NCBI GenBank assembly: GCA_035772405.1
Contig: JAYKKM010000193.1
Location: forward strand, 1,883,501-1,947,500
DNA length: 64,000 bases
DNA from: Chrysogorgia sp. JL179-B06
Lineage: Eukaryota; Cnidaria; Anthozoa; Scleralcyonacea; Chrysogorgiidae
Direction: 5' to 3'
Shown: positions 55,526 to 64,000 of the stretch, in pieces
Numbering within the stretch: the first letter of the stretch is position 1
How the letters are laid out: each line of letters starts with the position of its first letter
Notes under the pieces: model-generated
The model's database searches: none
Told to the model about the DNA's origin: nothing
The model's input: only the letters and a program-made list of their open reading frames with translations
Position numbers and translations under genes: made by a program

Positions 55526-58500
55526 GTAACTGATTACAATATATGATAGGGGCCTATAGGGGAAACTAAAATTTTATTAGACAATTATATTACCCATTAC
55601 AAAAATGTCGGACTGAACGTTAAAATGTTAAAGGTATACTGCCCTGCTACGCATTTGCAGAATTTGTTTATTATACTGTACATTCCTTTAAAAAGAGCCA
55701 TACTGTAACACAACATTTTTATACACAAAATTTTTATACTAGCCGTTTCGTTACTAAACTCGTTATAATATGAAAAGGAGAAATAAGAGAACTTCAATGT
55801 GTCGAAAAATACTTAAGTAAGAGTACTTAGTACGTATATTAATAGAAGACGTTTCGGACGATGTGTCCTTCAGGTCAGATGGAGAAACTAAACTCGTAAA
55901 ATCATCAGAATGACAATTACAATAATGAAGGAGGCATATATAGCAAAACTGTTACATAATAACATAATATATATATATACAATATAAAGTTTTTTGCAAA
56001 TACTGATTGGCAGAGTGCTCAATGAAACTAGTCCAGAGCATAAATAAAGGTAAAATAAAGGAGACGAAGGTTTTCACTTACGCATTTTTATTACTGGTCA
56101 GTTTCGTGCACACGGTGCTGCACTCATCAGATATAAATGCCTAATAACTAATAACATGTTTATATAGAATATACAACAGGAAGCTGAGTGAGCTTATGAT
56201 AATGAGATAAAACAATGGTCAAACCCCTAGTGTGAATATTGTACAATTAAAAATTCAGTAATAAAAACAAATATGCGGTAAAAATACTTAAGAAATGTTT
56301 TAAAAAAACATGAATAAAAGTTCTATCATAAAATTTCTATAATAAAAACATATATTAAGTACAAGTCTAAGAGCCTACCCTGTATGTTACAGAGTTTCTC
56401 AGGGTGAATTTGTTAGAATGTCGGCAAGCGGTCACGAGTTCATTGCGCTTATATAAAGTTGATAGCCTAGGTTTACAAATTATAAAAAACTTTTCCCATA
56501 AACATAGGTTGCATCTGTTGCTGGCGGGGTTGTATGGTTTTGCTCGCTTGAGGATTTTCCAAGTAATCTGGTATGCGGTCTTGTTGTTTTTTAGTTCCCA
56601 AATGTGTTTGCTAAGTTCTGTGCTTGATTTCTTGGTTTCATTTTTGAACGATGCTTTATGGTTATTGAATCTGGTCTTAAATGTGTTGGCTGTGAGTCCT
56701 ATGTATGTTTCTTCCGGTTTGCCATCATTGGTAGTCACTGTAGCTTGATATATTACCGATTCACTTAGGCATTGTCCAGACAAAGGGCATTCGTTTTGTT
56801 TTCTGCAGTTACATTTTTTTTTAAAACATTTCTTAAGTATTTTTACCGCATATTTGTTTTTATTACTGAATTTTTAATTGTACAATATTCACACTAGGGG
56901 TTTGACCATTGTTTTATCTCATTATCATAAGCTCACTCAGCTTCCTGTTGTATATTCTATATAAACATGTTATTAGTTATTAGGCATTTATATCTGATGA
57001 GTGCAGCACCGTGTGCACGAAACTGACCAGTAATAAAAATTGTTCCAAGCTACACTGATGAGCTGTGGTACAGCGAAACACGTGTCTGTAGATCATAAAA
57101 TATTTTGGCATTCAACTATTTATTTCATGTAGAATCTATATCAGTAATATCATACTATAGGCACTTATTTGTTATAGCCAGTCATCGGTTATTAATTGTA
57201 ATTTCTGTCTTGTTTTAGAAACGTGCAATGGATGTTCCACTGGACTTAATCAAGGAGAGTTAAATGGGAAAGCTGAAAATGGTTCTGAACAAAACACGCC
57301 TTGCGTAAAGTCTGTCAGAAACATTCCTGAGCAGAATAATGCAAGGGATATCCAAAATAGTGGTGCAGAAAATAATGATGAAACGTCTTTGGAAAATCCA
57401 AACCATGAACTTCCTATAGAACTTACAGCAAAGGTGTGCTATATTTAATCATCTTAATAACGTGCCAACTCTGCACCGAACCAACACACAAAGCTCACCC
57501 ACATGTTAAAACATGCACCTACAATACATTTTCGCTGTTACATTCGCGCTGTTCCCGGTGAGATACATGCATTGAACATGACAATTCTTCAGTTAGTGAG
57601 TCGCCAATATTTAACCAATTTCAATTCTGAAAACACATTTGGAATTTATTACCGAGTCTAAATACATAATATACGTGTCTATTATATTATACGTGAACGC
57701 GCAAACCCTTCGTAAAAACCTGTTTATGTACTTAGTCTTAGAAATTAATCGGCAATCAAGCGGCCGCTCATCGTATGTTATTATTTCTTGGTCAACATTT
57801 AACCGTTTTCAATTCTGAAAATAGATTTGAAATTACTGAGTCTAAATACATAACATTCGTGCCTATTATATTACGCAATATGTTCACTATGCACTCAAGA
57901 GTCATGAGCGCAATCTCTCTTACGTCACAAAACGTCATAACAAAAAAGTTAACATACTTAACACACCCACAACACGATAGGCAGATACAAAAACAAATTA
58001 AAATAAACAGGAGAAACAATAACAAACTGAAGTTTCTCTGATTTCTTTTTACTAAACAACAAACTTAAATATGGTTAATTACTTATTATTTCTAAAGTTT
58101 AGTTGAAAATTTTGTAAATCTATGTTGTATTTTTTTATTTATATGATCCAATAATTTTATATACTGTTTGTATATTGCACTTTGTAAACCTCCCTTTTTT
58201 GGTACGAATGTTATTTAAAAATTAAAATCTTTAACATGTACTGTTTAACAAACAGTGTTAAAATCTGTTAAAATCTTTAACACTGTACTCACTATTCCTA
58301 CATTACAACACGGCATCTTGCTATAGGTACTGTATCTGCAGTTTCCTACCACACCGATAACTCGTACAGTCAAATCAATCGCCCAACTACGATTTCGACG
58401 CAACTACGACCTGGAGGATTACAGGCTGAAAGGGATGAACTCGTGTCCGTTGATTAACCACCTCAAAGATCCAAGCACTCGAGACGTCATTTTTCAAAAC

Positions 58501-61500
58501 AAATATGGCGTGAAAATCCTCAAATTTCCAACTTCAACTATATGGCCATATCTTCCTAGCTAAATTGATGGGAATGCTAAAACTTTGGAAATAAACTAGA
58601 TCACTAAGTCACTAAGATCTTCCATACGAACTACATTTGTATTTTTAGCTGGAGTACCCCTTTAAGACCGCTCATGAGCCAAGCCATATAATAAATAAGG
58701 CGAAAGACTTGAGTTAGGTCCATTTCAAACGTCAAACTTCTCATGTACCGAGCTTAATACAAATGAGTTTGAATAAAGGATTTTTCTACCCATTAGGTTT
58801 GGCACATGAAAAGTTGGACGCCTGAAACGGGCTTTACCTGCAAGTTTGGTAATACTACTGTACATTATTTGGATAAGAAAAACAAATCGAAATATTTTAG
58901 TTTTTGTATCATAAACTGATTTCCAGCTTACTGGAATCAAATTCTGTGTTAATTTTCCATTTTACAAGTTAAAAATGCAGTGAAATAAACATGAAAAGAT
59001 TTTGGCATTTATGATTCCGTGACCGCGATCAAATATCGCAAAAAAACCGCCCGCTAGGGCAATCGAGCAAATTGCAGGAAAGCTTAGGATTCCGCCCGCT
59101 TACGTTTTATAAAAATAGACACGTGATGCGTGCATGTATCTACCGCTGATCAGCCTGAAACTGTTACATACTTATTAGAAGTTATCGGTAGTAAAGACAA
59201 GATTTTTCGAACTTTGGTGAGAATCTCTTTAGACTTTAAAAACGCACTCCAATTATGCGCCCGCGAGTATTTCCCGAACAATTATGCTCCCGCGAGTATT
59301 TCCCGATTATGCAACGAATTTGCAACGTCGAACGGTCGAAAATGTCGATAACAATCCGCGTTCCTTTTGTCCAGCGACAAACCCCTGAAACAGTGAAACG
59401 TTTATGAAGATGACAATCAAACACGTTGACATAGTTGGCTACCGCCTCGATAGCCACAAAAGTTAAAGTGTCTATATTTTTCTTTTAAGTTCCTAAGCTG
59501 TGTTATGAGTGAGGATTACCAACAAGCACTGGATCTTTGCAAAGAGAGTAAGTATTTACACCTGCTGCAGGAAGTGCCTTGATTCTCGACATTATTTAAG
59601 CTCCATATATTTGCGTAACATTATTTCAATCATATTTATTTAACATTCAATGTCACTATTTATTTCCTCACTTAAGTTCTCTCCATTGACCCGGAGAATC
59701 AAACCTGCTTTGAATTTCAAGATGTTATAAGAGAGAAATTAAAGCAAGGTATGTGATCTTGTATATTACAACTCTATATAAGCTTTACTGTATGGTACCG
59801 ACGCGTAACAACGAAGTCAAGAGTGTGTCCATGTTCAGGGAGTGCAGAACGCTGCCCCAAGATTGATTTTTCGCGAACATAAATTTTGTTACATGACTCC
59901 ACTTCTTTTTATGTTAATTAGCTGCCACTTAAATTTCGAATTGATTTGATCTCATTATTAACAAATAATTTCCCAACTCAACCAGGTGATAAATGAGACT
60001 TTGTTTGACGCTACTCTGGCTTAAAAAGTTTTTTGAACGTAATTTTAAAAGTTACTGTCCATGAGCAAACGTTTCGACAAGAGTTTTAAAGCCAGAGTGG
60101 CGTCAAACTAGGTAGCCCCATCGTATATTTCAGAGCTCATTTCAAAAGTCTTCTAGCAGTCGGTGTCCGGTCAACAAATGAACTACTGTTAAATCTACCT
60201 AGAATGAAGACTTATGTAACACTTGTGGATCGCGCTTTTACTGTATGTCGGCTGCCCCTAGACTGTGGAATTCTGCAATCGGTTGTGCCTTCTCGTGACC
60301 AAGCCCTTCGCGATTAGTTCTCTGATAATGTGAGAGATCCCCTTTTACGAAAGGAATTAAAGCGAATGATTCGTTCCAACCCAGACCACAAATTCCTGGA
60401 GATAAGAGAGGAAGCCCTACGCTGGATGGAAGAAGAAAAACCACCACCAGTGAGAAGAAACGTAACGAATGAAGCTGTTTCAACACGAGAGCCAAATAAG
60501 GAAATGGATAAAGTTTTGCAAGCGTTGGAGGAACAACGGAAGTCAATTGACAGTCTGTCGCAATCACTCTCTTCAATGGTACGAAGTAATGATAATTCAC
60601 CTGGTGATTATAGATGGGGAGGCAACCGAATACAGACACACTGAAGACCAAGGTCAAAACAGTCACTCGATCAACCCAAACACAGAAGCGCTAAACAACA
60701 ACCCTCCGTTGTCGGGAGCCAGACGATAGGAGGGGGTGGCGGCGGCTCTCATAGCATTTCTGAAAGAGCAATTGGTAAATGTCCTGTTACTGTTGCAAAG
60801 ATACATGTACTATTTCTTCTTGACTCGGGTTATGAAGTTTTCACGATAACAGAGGAACTATTTAACACTTACTTTAAACCCATGGGACAAGAACTGCTTT
60901 CAACCAGTGGCTGGTTAACTTTAACAGCAGCAAATGGCTTAGACATTCCTTATCTAAGATACTTTGAACTTGACATTGAAGTTCTTGGTTTTAAAACACC
61001 AAGAAGAGGAATACTGATGGTGAAATATTCGGCCGACCAAGCTATGAGGGCCCGGAAAAGGAAGGTACCAGGCCTTCTTGGAATGAATGTATTGAGCGAA
61101 ATGGGACAAGTACTAGGAAAACACGAAGGAACTGGATTTTTAAGCAGAGTTGATTCGGTTTATTCATACTGCCAAGCGTCAAACAAGTGGAAGAAAGCAG
61201 TGCGTGTTCCAGCAAATTCTGTTTCTACGATACCAGCAACAGGATGGAATGGTCAGAAAAGTAAAGGTGCAATGGTACTAGTACTCCATAGTTCATATAG
61301 TTGTTCCAACATCTTCACTATTTCCTGACCGTTTAGTTAAGATCATGAAAAAGCATTTTGCAATTCAGTCGCATGTTGACATTTTATATTCTATTCTATA
61401 ATTCTATAAAATGCTGCGTTTTCCAAAAAGAACTTAATGTCCCCGTTATTCCTAAAGCACTTCGAACATATCACTTGGCCCTGACTTTAGCTTCTGGAAA

Positions 61501-63906
61501 AGGTCTCCCAACTATATTTGACTTGATTTGTATCCATAAGCCATATATTATGACCAGTCTCTCTCGGAAATTCGACACCATTTTGGAAACTTCTCCAATT
61601 TCCGTCTTCCCATCACTCCCCGCGCGCCCTCCCAGCCCGTGCTGCCCAAACTATTTGCCCGAACTCTAAAAAAAGCGCAAGAAGCCTCTGCGGAGGAGAG
61701 TGTCCAATACCCTATACCGTTACAAAATATGGCATGGGTACTCTAAAGAACGTTAACCGAGCTGAGCTACAATTGTGCCCTGTGGGTAATAAAACTCCTG
61801 CTCAACCGAGTCAGGCTAAAACAGCGAACAGCACTGGCAACCAAACCGTCCACAGAGGTTCCATTGCACTCAACAGGCACTGAATCAGAGTTCCTATTGC
61901 TTCTTAACACCCCTACGGTATTCCAAAAACCACCTGAGGAAGAGGATGTACGACGATGACCCATCATCAACCGTGACCCAAAGCAACCACTATCTAGTAA
62001 GAAGGGAAGAAAGTCGCAGCATCGATATTGTGGTGACGAACACACAGTCCCAAAGGACTCGTCCGACGAGCTACGGAATTCCAGTGATGATGAGAGTCAA
62101 GAAGCTCCAAGAATCCTCAGAAGATCTAAACGCATAGCTGCAGGGATGCAGAAGAAGTCACAACGACAGTTGTACCCAACGTGTAACCATAATTTGATGG
62201 TATATCATATAAGGATTATACTGTTTTGCCTTATTACTCTTTACACTTTTAGCTGGTATTACTTTATCCTCTGTACTTATTCGCCAATAGAAATAGTTGA
62301 GGATAACACTTTTAGCAGGGGAGAATGTGGCCAGTCGATGTTATTCTTTTTACTTCCGCTTTAAGTTACTAGTGCCCAGTAATTTACTCAATTCGACCAT
62401 GCGGTCTGAGTTTTGTAAAAGTGTGCTTTATAGAGAGATTTTGTTAAAGTTTTAGAAGAAAGATTCTGTTGGAGTATGTTTATGTAAGAACGTAAAACAA
62501 TCGAGTGTTGCTCGCATTGTCGCCCTCATTTATTTACCATCAAAACTTTCAATAAAAATTATCATAAAACTTATTATATCTTCGAACCTCCTTTTATCCC
62601 GGTCACATAATTAAAGCAATTGACAACGTGCATGTCATCCATGGTAAGGTAATTCTATTTCAGAATCATCCTCAGGGTAACATGAAAACTTATCGACATG
62701 ATTAACCTTTATCATATATCAATAAATTTGACTTTGTTTGCCATATGAGACTCGTAGCAAACAAAGTCTATTCCGTGTATTCAAATTACCAACACAAAGT
62801 TCAGAAATGCCGTGAGATATATTTAACAAATAGATTCCATTTTGCCGTTGTCTGTTCAGTTATAGATGCACAGATGACGTCAGATCGTGGTAAGAACAAA
62901 AAAGTGGCCCAACGAGACGATAGTCGAGTGTGTAACTGATGTGTTCTTCCACGTTCTGACGTCTTCTGTGCATCTATAACTGAACAGACAACGGCAAAAT
63001 GGAATCTATAATAAAAATTGAAGACAAACCGTTCAAAATGTTTATTGAAGCTCTTGGGGATTTCTGGGGCATGGCAAAAGCAGTCGGCTGACATGAGCCG
63101 TGCGTCTGTCTTCTAATAGATCATGGCCAACAACCAATAAGAATGCGCATAGTAAACAGATTATTGTATAATGTATTATAGAATGCTTTCAACCACAGTG
63201 GAATATAGCGCTTGCATAATCCAGGGTTCGTACAGAACTCGAATGTCCTTGAAACTACTTTTAAGTCCTTGAATCCTTCATAATTTAAGAGGTAATTCTG
63301 AAAGAGATAATTTTGTCAGCATCAGCGGAAATGGCAAGTACAGTATAAGTAACAGTTTCCCATTTTTCGAAATTTTCCATTGCTTTCCAAAGCCTCGTTT
63401 TCAGCACATTTGTCCTTGAATTGCCTGATATATGGCCTTGAAAGTCTTTGAATTTCTCAGATAGCGTAAACAGATATAGCGTAAACATGTCACACGATAA
63501 ACCATATAGGCTGATGTCAACGGTGAGTTTCATATATGGATTTGACAATGTTGCGACCTCTAACAGGGAGATGACGGTTTAACGGTTTGCATGGTTTCTT
63601 TTTATAGATGAACAATCTGAAAAGGACGAGGACAACGATGAAGATGAAGACAGTGATGGTGAAACGAGCAGCGAAACTGATGACGACGATGAAGACGACG
63701 ACGACGACGATGATGACGACGACGACGACGACGATGATGATGATGATGACGACGACGATGATGATGATGAAAATGAAGACAATGTTGATGATGATGAAAG
63801 TGAGGAGTATGATGAATCTAGTGATAGCAGCTCTGATACTGAACTTACGAATGAACCTATAAACATGTTAATGGGTGGGCTACCATTACGAAATGGCCCG
63901 AGATGA
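55379..63906 (+). CDS. ERICH2: Host gene similar to ERICH2 (glutamate-rich protein 2), five exons
   Basis: Exons 55,379-55,525; 57,219-57,433; 59,490-59,547; 59,677-59,748; 63,608-63,906. All introns are GT-AG and all phases agree, giving one uninterrupted frame ending at TGA 63,904. Landmarks: a polar N-terminal part, ELPIELTAK running across a splice into FLSCVMSEDYQQALDLCKEI, then LSIDPENQTCFEFQDVIREK, a long Glu/Asp tract, and a short end PINMLMGGLPLRNGPR. The helical SEDYQQAL..C..IL..DPEN segment followed by an acidic tail matches my recollection of ERICH2, a poorly characterised protein; treat the name as provisional. The 5' end was not found. The coding sequence has no frameshift, unlike its transposon neighbours. 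Introns contain a Penelope-like element and a Ty3-type element. Confidence 0.75.
55840..55885 (-). ncRNA. Hammerhead-like relict
   Basis: The minus strand reads CTGACCTGAAGGACACATCG then TCCGAAACGTC: a CUGA..GA box with two extra bases, a GGAC/GUCC stem and GAAACGUC. Similar in layout to the relict at 12,681. Probably inactive. Confidence 0.35.
56082..56140 (-). ncRNA. Hammerhead ribozyme, type I, in the left Penelope terminal repeat
   Basis: Minus strand: stem I GCATTTATAT, core CTGATGA, stem II GTGCA/TGCAC with an 8-nt loop, GAAAC, stem III ACTG/CAGT with a 2-nt loop, cleavage triplet GTA, then ATAAAAATGC pairing with stem I (one A-A mismatch in 10). Predicted cut between 56,092 and 56,091. 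All conserved core bases are present. Very short stem III is typical of Penelope-like element hammerheads. Confidence 0.9.
56367..56783 (-). pseudogene. GIY-YIG endonuclease fragment of a Penelope-like element
   Basis: 138 codons, extended upstream by CNCRKQNECPLSGQCL (to about 56,815), a cysteine motif typical of this endonuclease. Core: VIYQATV...EETYIGLTANTFKTRF, then NHKASF, STELSKHIWELK and CNLCLWEKFFI. The residues flanking the GIY and YIG-like strands, the Arg and the Lys/Glu of the family are recognisable. The endonuclease nicks target DNA to prime reverse transcription. The polymerase part is absent. Confidence 0.87.
56985..57040 (+). ncRNA. Hammerhead ribozyme, type I, in the right Penelope terminal repeat
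   Basis: Same ribozyme as 56,082-56,140 on the opposite strand: CTGATGA at 56,994-57,000, stem II 57,001-57,005/57,014-57,018, GAAAC 57,019-57,023, stem III 57,022-57,025/57,028-57,031, GTA triplet, predicted cut between 57,032 and 57,033. Stem I is 7 of 8 paired. Confidence 0.9.
57050..57091 (+). ncRNA. Second, distinct hammerhead ribozyme
   Basis: CTACA/TGTAG stem I (57,050-57,054/57,087-57,091), CTGATGA (57,055-57,061), stem II GCTGT/ACAGC with a GGT loop, GAAAC (57,075-57,079), a 2-bp stem III with ACGT loop, GTC triplet ending at 57,086. All core bases are conserved. Sequence differs from the adjacent ribozyme outside the core, so it derives from another Penelope family. Confidence 0.9.
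57219..57433 (+). CDS. ERICH2: ERICH2-like exon 2
   Basis: Acceptor TTGTTTTAG, donor AAAG|GTGTGC. Reads CNGCSTGLNQGELNGKAENG and on, Asn/Glu/Ser-rich, ending in NHELPIELTAK. Phase matches exon 1 (one base carried) and exon 3 (phase 0). Confidence 0.78.
57595..57870. repeat. Inverted copies of the 51.4-kb satellite, about 1.5 units
   Basis: CAATTTCAATTCTGAAAACA and ACCGTTTTCAATTCTGAAAA are reverse complements of the satellite core at 51,429-52,095, with the flanking TTCGTAAAAA and GTACTTAG(...)AAATTA segments in the same relative order. Inside intron 2 of the ERICH2-like gene. Confidence 0.85.
57871..59489. other. ERICH2-like intron 2, nothing else recognised
   Basis: AT-rich intron. A short tandem TATGC(G/T)CCCGCGAGTATTTCCCGA occurs at 59,255-59,308. 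No coding support besides the flanking exons. Confidence 0.5.
59490..59547 (+). CDS. ERICH2: ERICH2-like exon 3
   Basis: Acceptor TTTTCTTTTAAG, donor GAGA|GTAAGT. 58 bp reading FLSCVMSEDYQQALDLCKE; one base carried to exon 4. Confidence 0.8.
59677..59748 (+). CDS. ERICH2: ERICH2-like exon 4
   Basis: Acceptor TCACTTAAG, donor CAAG|GTATGT. 72 bp reading LSIDPENQTCFEFQDVIREK then LKQ; one base carried to exon 5. Confidence 0.8.
60000..60112. repeat. Small foldback
   Basis: GTTTGACGCTACTCTGGCTT (60,002) and its near complement AAAGCCAGAGTGGCGTCAAAC (60,088) enclose about 65 bp. Confidence 0.6.
60240..62607 (+). mobile_element. Internally deleted Ty3-type LTR retrotransposon
   Basis: Plus-strand pieces in order. 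A gag C-terminal part at about 60,320-60,640 (NVRDPLLRKELKRMI, REEALRWMEEE). A retropepsin at about 60,810-61,100 with LLDSGYEVFTITEELF, the aspartic protease D-S/T-G motif, then ANGLDIPYLRYFELDI and GLLGMNVLSEMGQ. A C-terminal polyprotein relic ends RILRRSKRIAAGMQKK near 62,150. RT, RNase H and integrase are deleted. A purine-rich tract (GCAGGGGAGAA, 62,315) precedes the 3' LTR. It sits in intron 4 of the ERICH2-like gene, same orientation. Confidence 0.72.
62326..62607 (+). repeat. Probable 3' LTR
   Basis: 282 bp from TGTGGCCAGTCGATG to CCCGGTCACA, with TG...CA ends, an upstream polypurine tract and an AATAAA signal at about 62,551. No 5' LTR was found. Confidence 0.5.
62830..63010. mobile_element. 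Foldback MITE, 60-bp arms
   Basis: TAGATTCCATTTTGCCGTTG to GATGACGTCAGATCGTGG (62,832-62,890) is mirrored at 62,949-63,010. About 180 bp, non-coding, within intron 4. Confidence 0.85.
63011..63607. other. End of ERICH2-like intron 4, nothing recognised
   Basis: AT-rich, repeated CCTTGAA/CTTTGAA words at 63,240-63,460; no supported feature. Confidence 0.45.
63608..63906 (+). CDS. ERICH2: ERICH2-like terminal exon with Asp/Glu tract
   Basis: Acceptor TTTTTATAG. 299 bp: DEQSEKDEDNDEDEDSDGET, then a run of about 27 Asp with few Glu encoded by mixed GAC/GAT, then ENEDNVDDDESEEYDESSDS and a C-terminus PLRNGPR before TGA. Mixed codons within the Asp run argue that the tract is old or under selection, although it is also a length-variable trinucleotide repeat. 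The Met/Thr- and Ser-rich open frames overlapping it are shadows. Confidence 0.82.
63660..63775. repeat. (GAC/GAT)n trinucleotide tract
   Basis: Imperfect trinucleotide repeat coding for the poly-Asp region of the terminal ERICH2-like exon. Confidence 0.92.
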
Positions 63907-64000
63907 TGCTTAAAAGTACACGTAAACGTAAAATGGTAAGACCACGTAAGCTGCTGGTTTCCTGCGTGAAATTACAATGATGGCATGTACGGTACAACAG

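Larger units (their letters stand above)
56084..57040. mobile_element. Penelope-like element remnant with inverted terminal repeats
   Basis: Inverted repeats 56,084-56,310 and 56,811-57,040 (about 228 bp, nearly identical) each carry a hammerhead ribozyme and flank a minus-strand GIY-YIG endonuclease fragment. Penelope-like elements are telomerase-related retroelements whose terminal repeats may be direct or inverted. The reverse transcriptase is missing (5' truncation or deletion). It lies in intron 1 of the ERICH2-like gene. Confidence 0.88.

Noticed and set aside
63579..63866. Poly-Ser (minus) and Met/Thr-rich (plus) frames near 63.7 kb
   Set aside because: Shadows of the poly-Asp tract in the ERICH2-like terminal exon, which has correct splice phase.

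Overview
The window looks like a transposon-dense piece of an AT-rich animal genome, most likely a cnidarian or another early-branching metazoan. The support is spliced and retrocopied animal genes (an ERICH2-like gene with phase-compatible GT-AG exons, and an intronless EFR3-like copy), several LINE families, a Penelope-like element with hammerhead ribozymes, hAT and Tc1/mariner elements, a tRNA-derived SINE, and a complete Polinton/Maverick. The species assignment is inference; no rRNA or mitochondrial marker is present.

Layout. 0.17-2.1 kb: a 39-bp minisatellite with internally inverted blocks. 2.1-11 kb: nested fragments of at least four retroelements, including a 673-bp LINE 3' end present twice, flanking an oppositely oriented LINE. 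11.6-18 kb: (AT)n tracts, a SINE cluster, several foldback elements and a TTAGGG-like dispersed repeat. 18,013-38,445: a 20.4-kb Polinton inserted inside a (TA)n microsatellite. 38.9-41.3 kb: an intronless EFR3 copy. 42.9-48 kb: hAT-type non-autonomous elements with target duplications, one nested in a LINE. 50.1-51.3 kb: an unexplained GC-rich block. 51.4-52.1 kb: a 180-200-bp satellite. 53.4-55.1 kb: a decayed Tc1/mariner. 55.4-63.9 kb: a host ERICH2-like gene whose introns hold a Penelope-like element with three hammerhead ribozymes and an internally deleted Ty3-type retrotransposon.

The Polinton is the main system here. It has about 1-kb terminal inverted repeats whose outermost 168 bp are themselves near-perfect palindromes. 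It encodes a protein-primed-type family B DNA polymerase, a retroviral-type integrase with a chromodomain-like tail, a double-jelly-roll type major capsid protein, a penton-like minor capsid protein, an A32/FtsK-type packaging ATPase and several small membrane proteins. It also carries cargo that I consider unusual: a type II thymidine kinase, a Bro-N/PD-(D/E)XK nuclease/zinc-finger fusion, a fibre-like protein with a phage-tail-fibre-like motif, and a tandemly duplicated membrane-protein gene. Replication and accessory genes lie mainly to the left on the minus strand; integration and capsid genes lie to the right on the plus strand. The two sets are separated by two divergent, promoter-like gaps. 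Most of its genes carry one or more frameshifts, so this copy is either decaying or affected by assembly indels. I did not recognise an adenain-type maturation protease.
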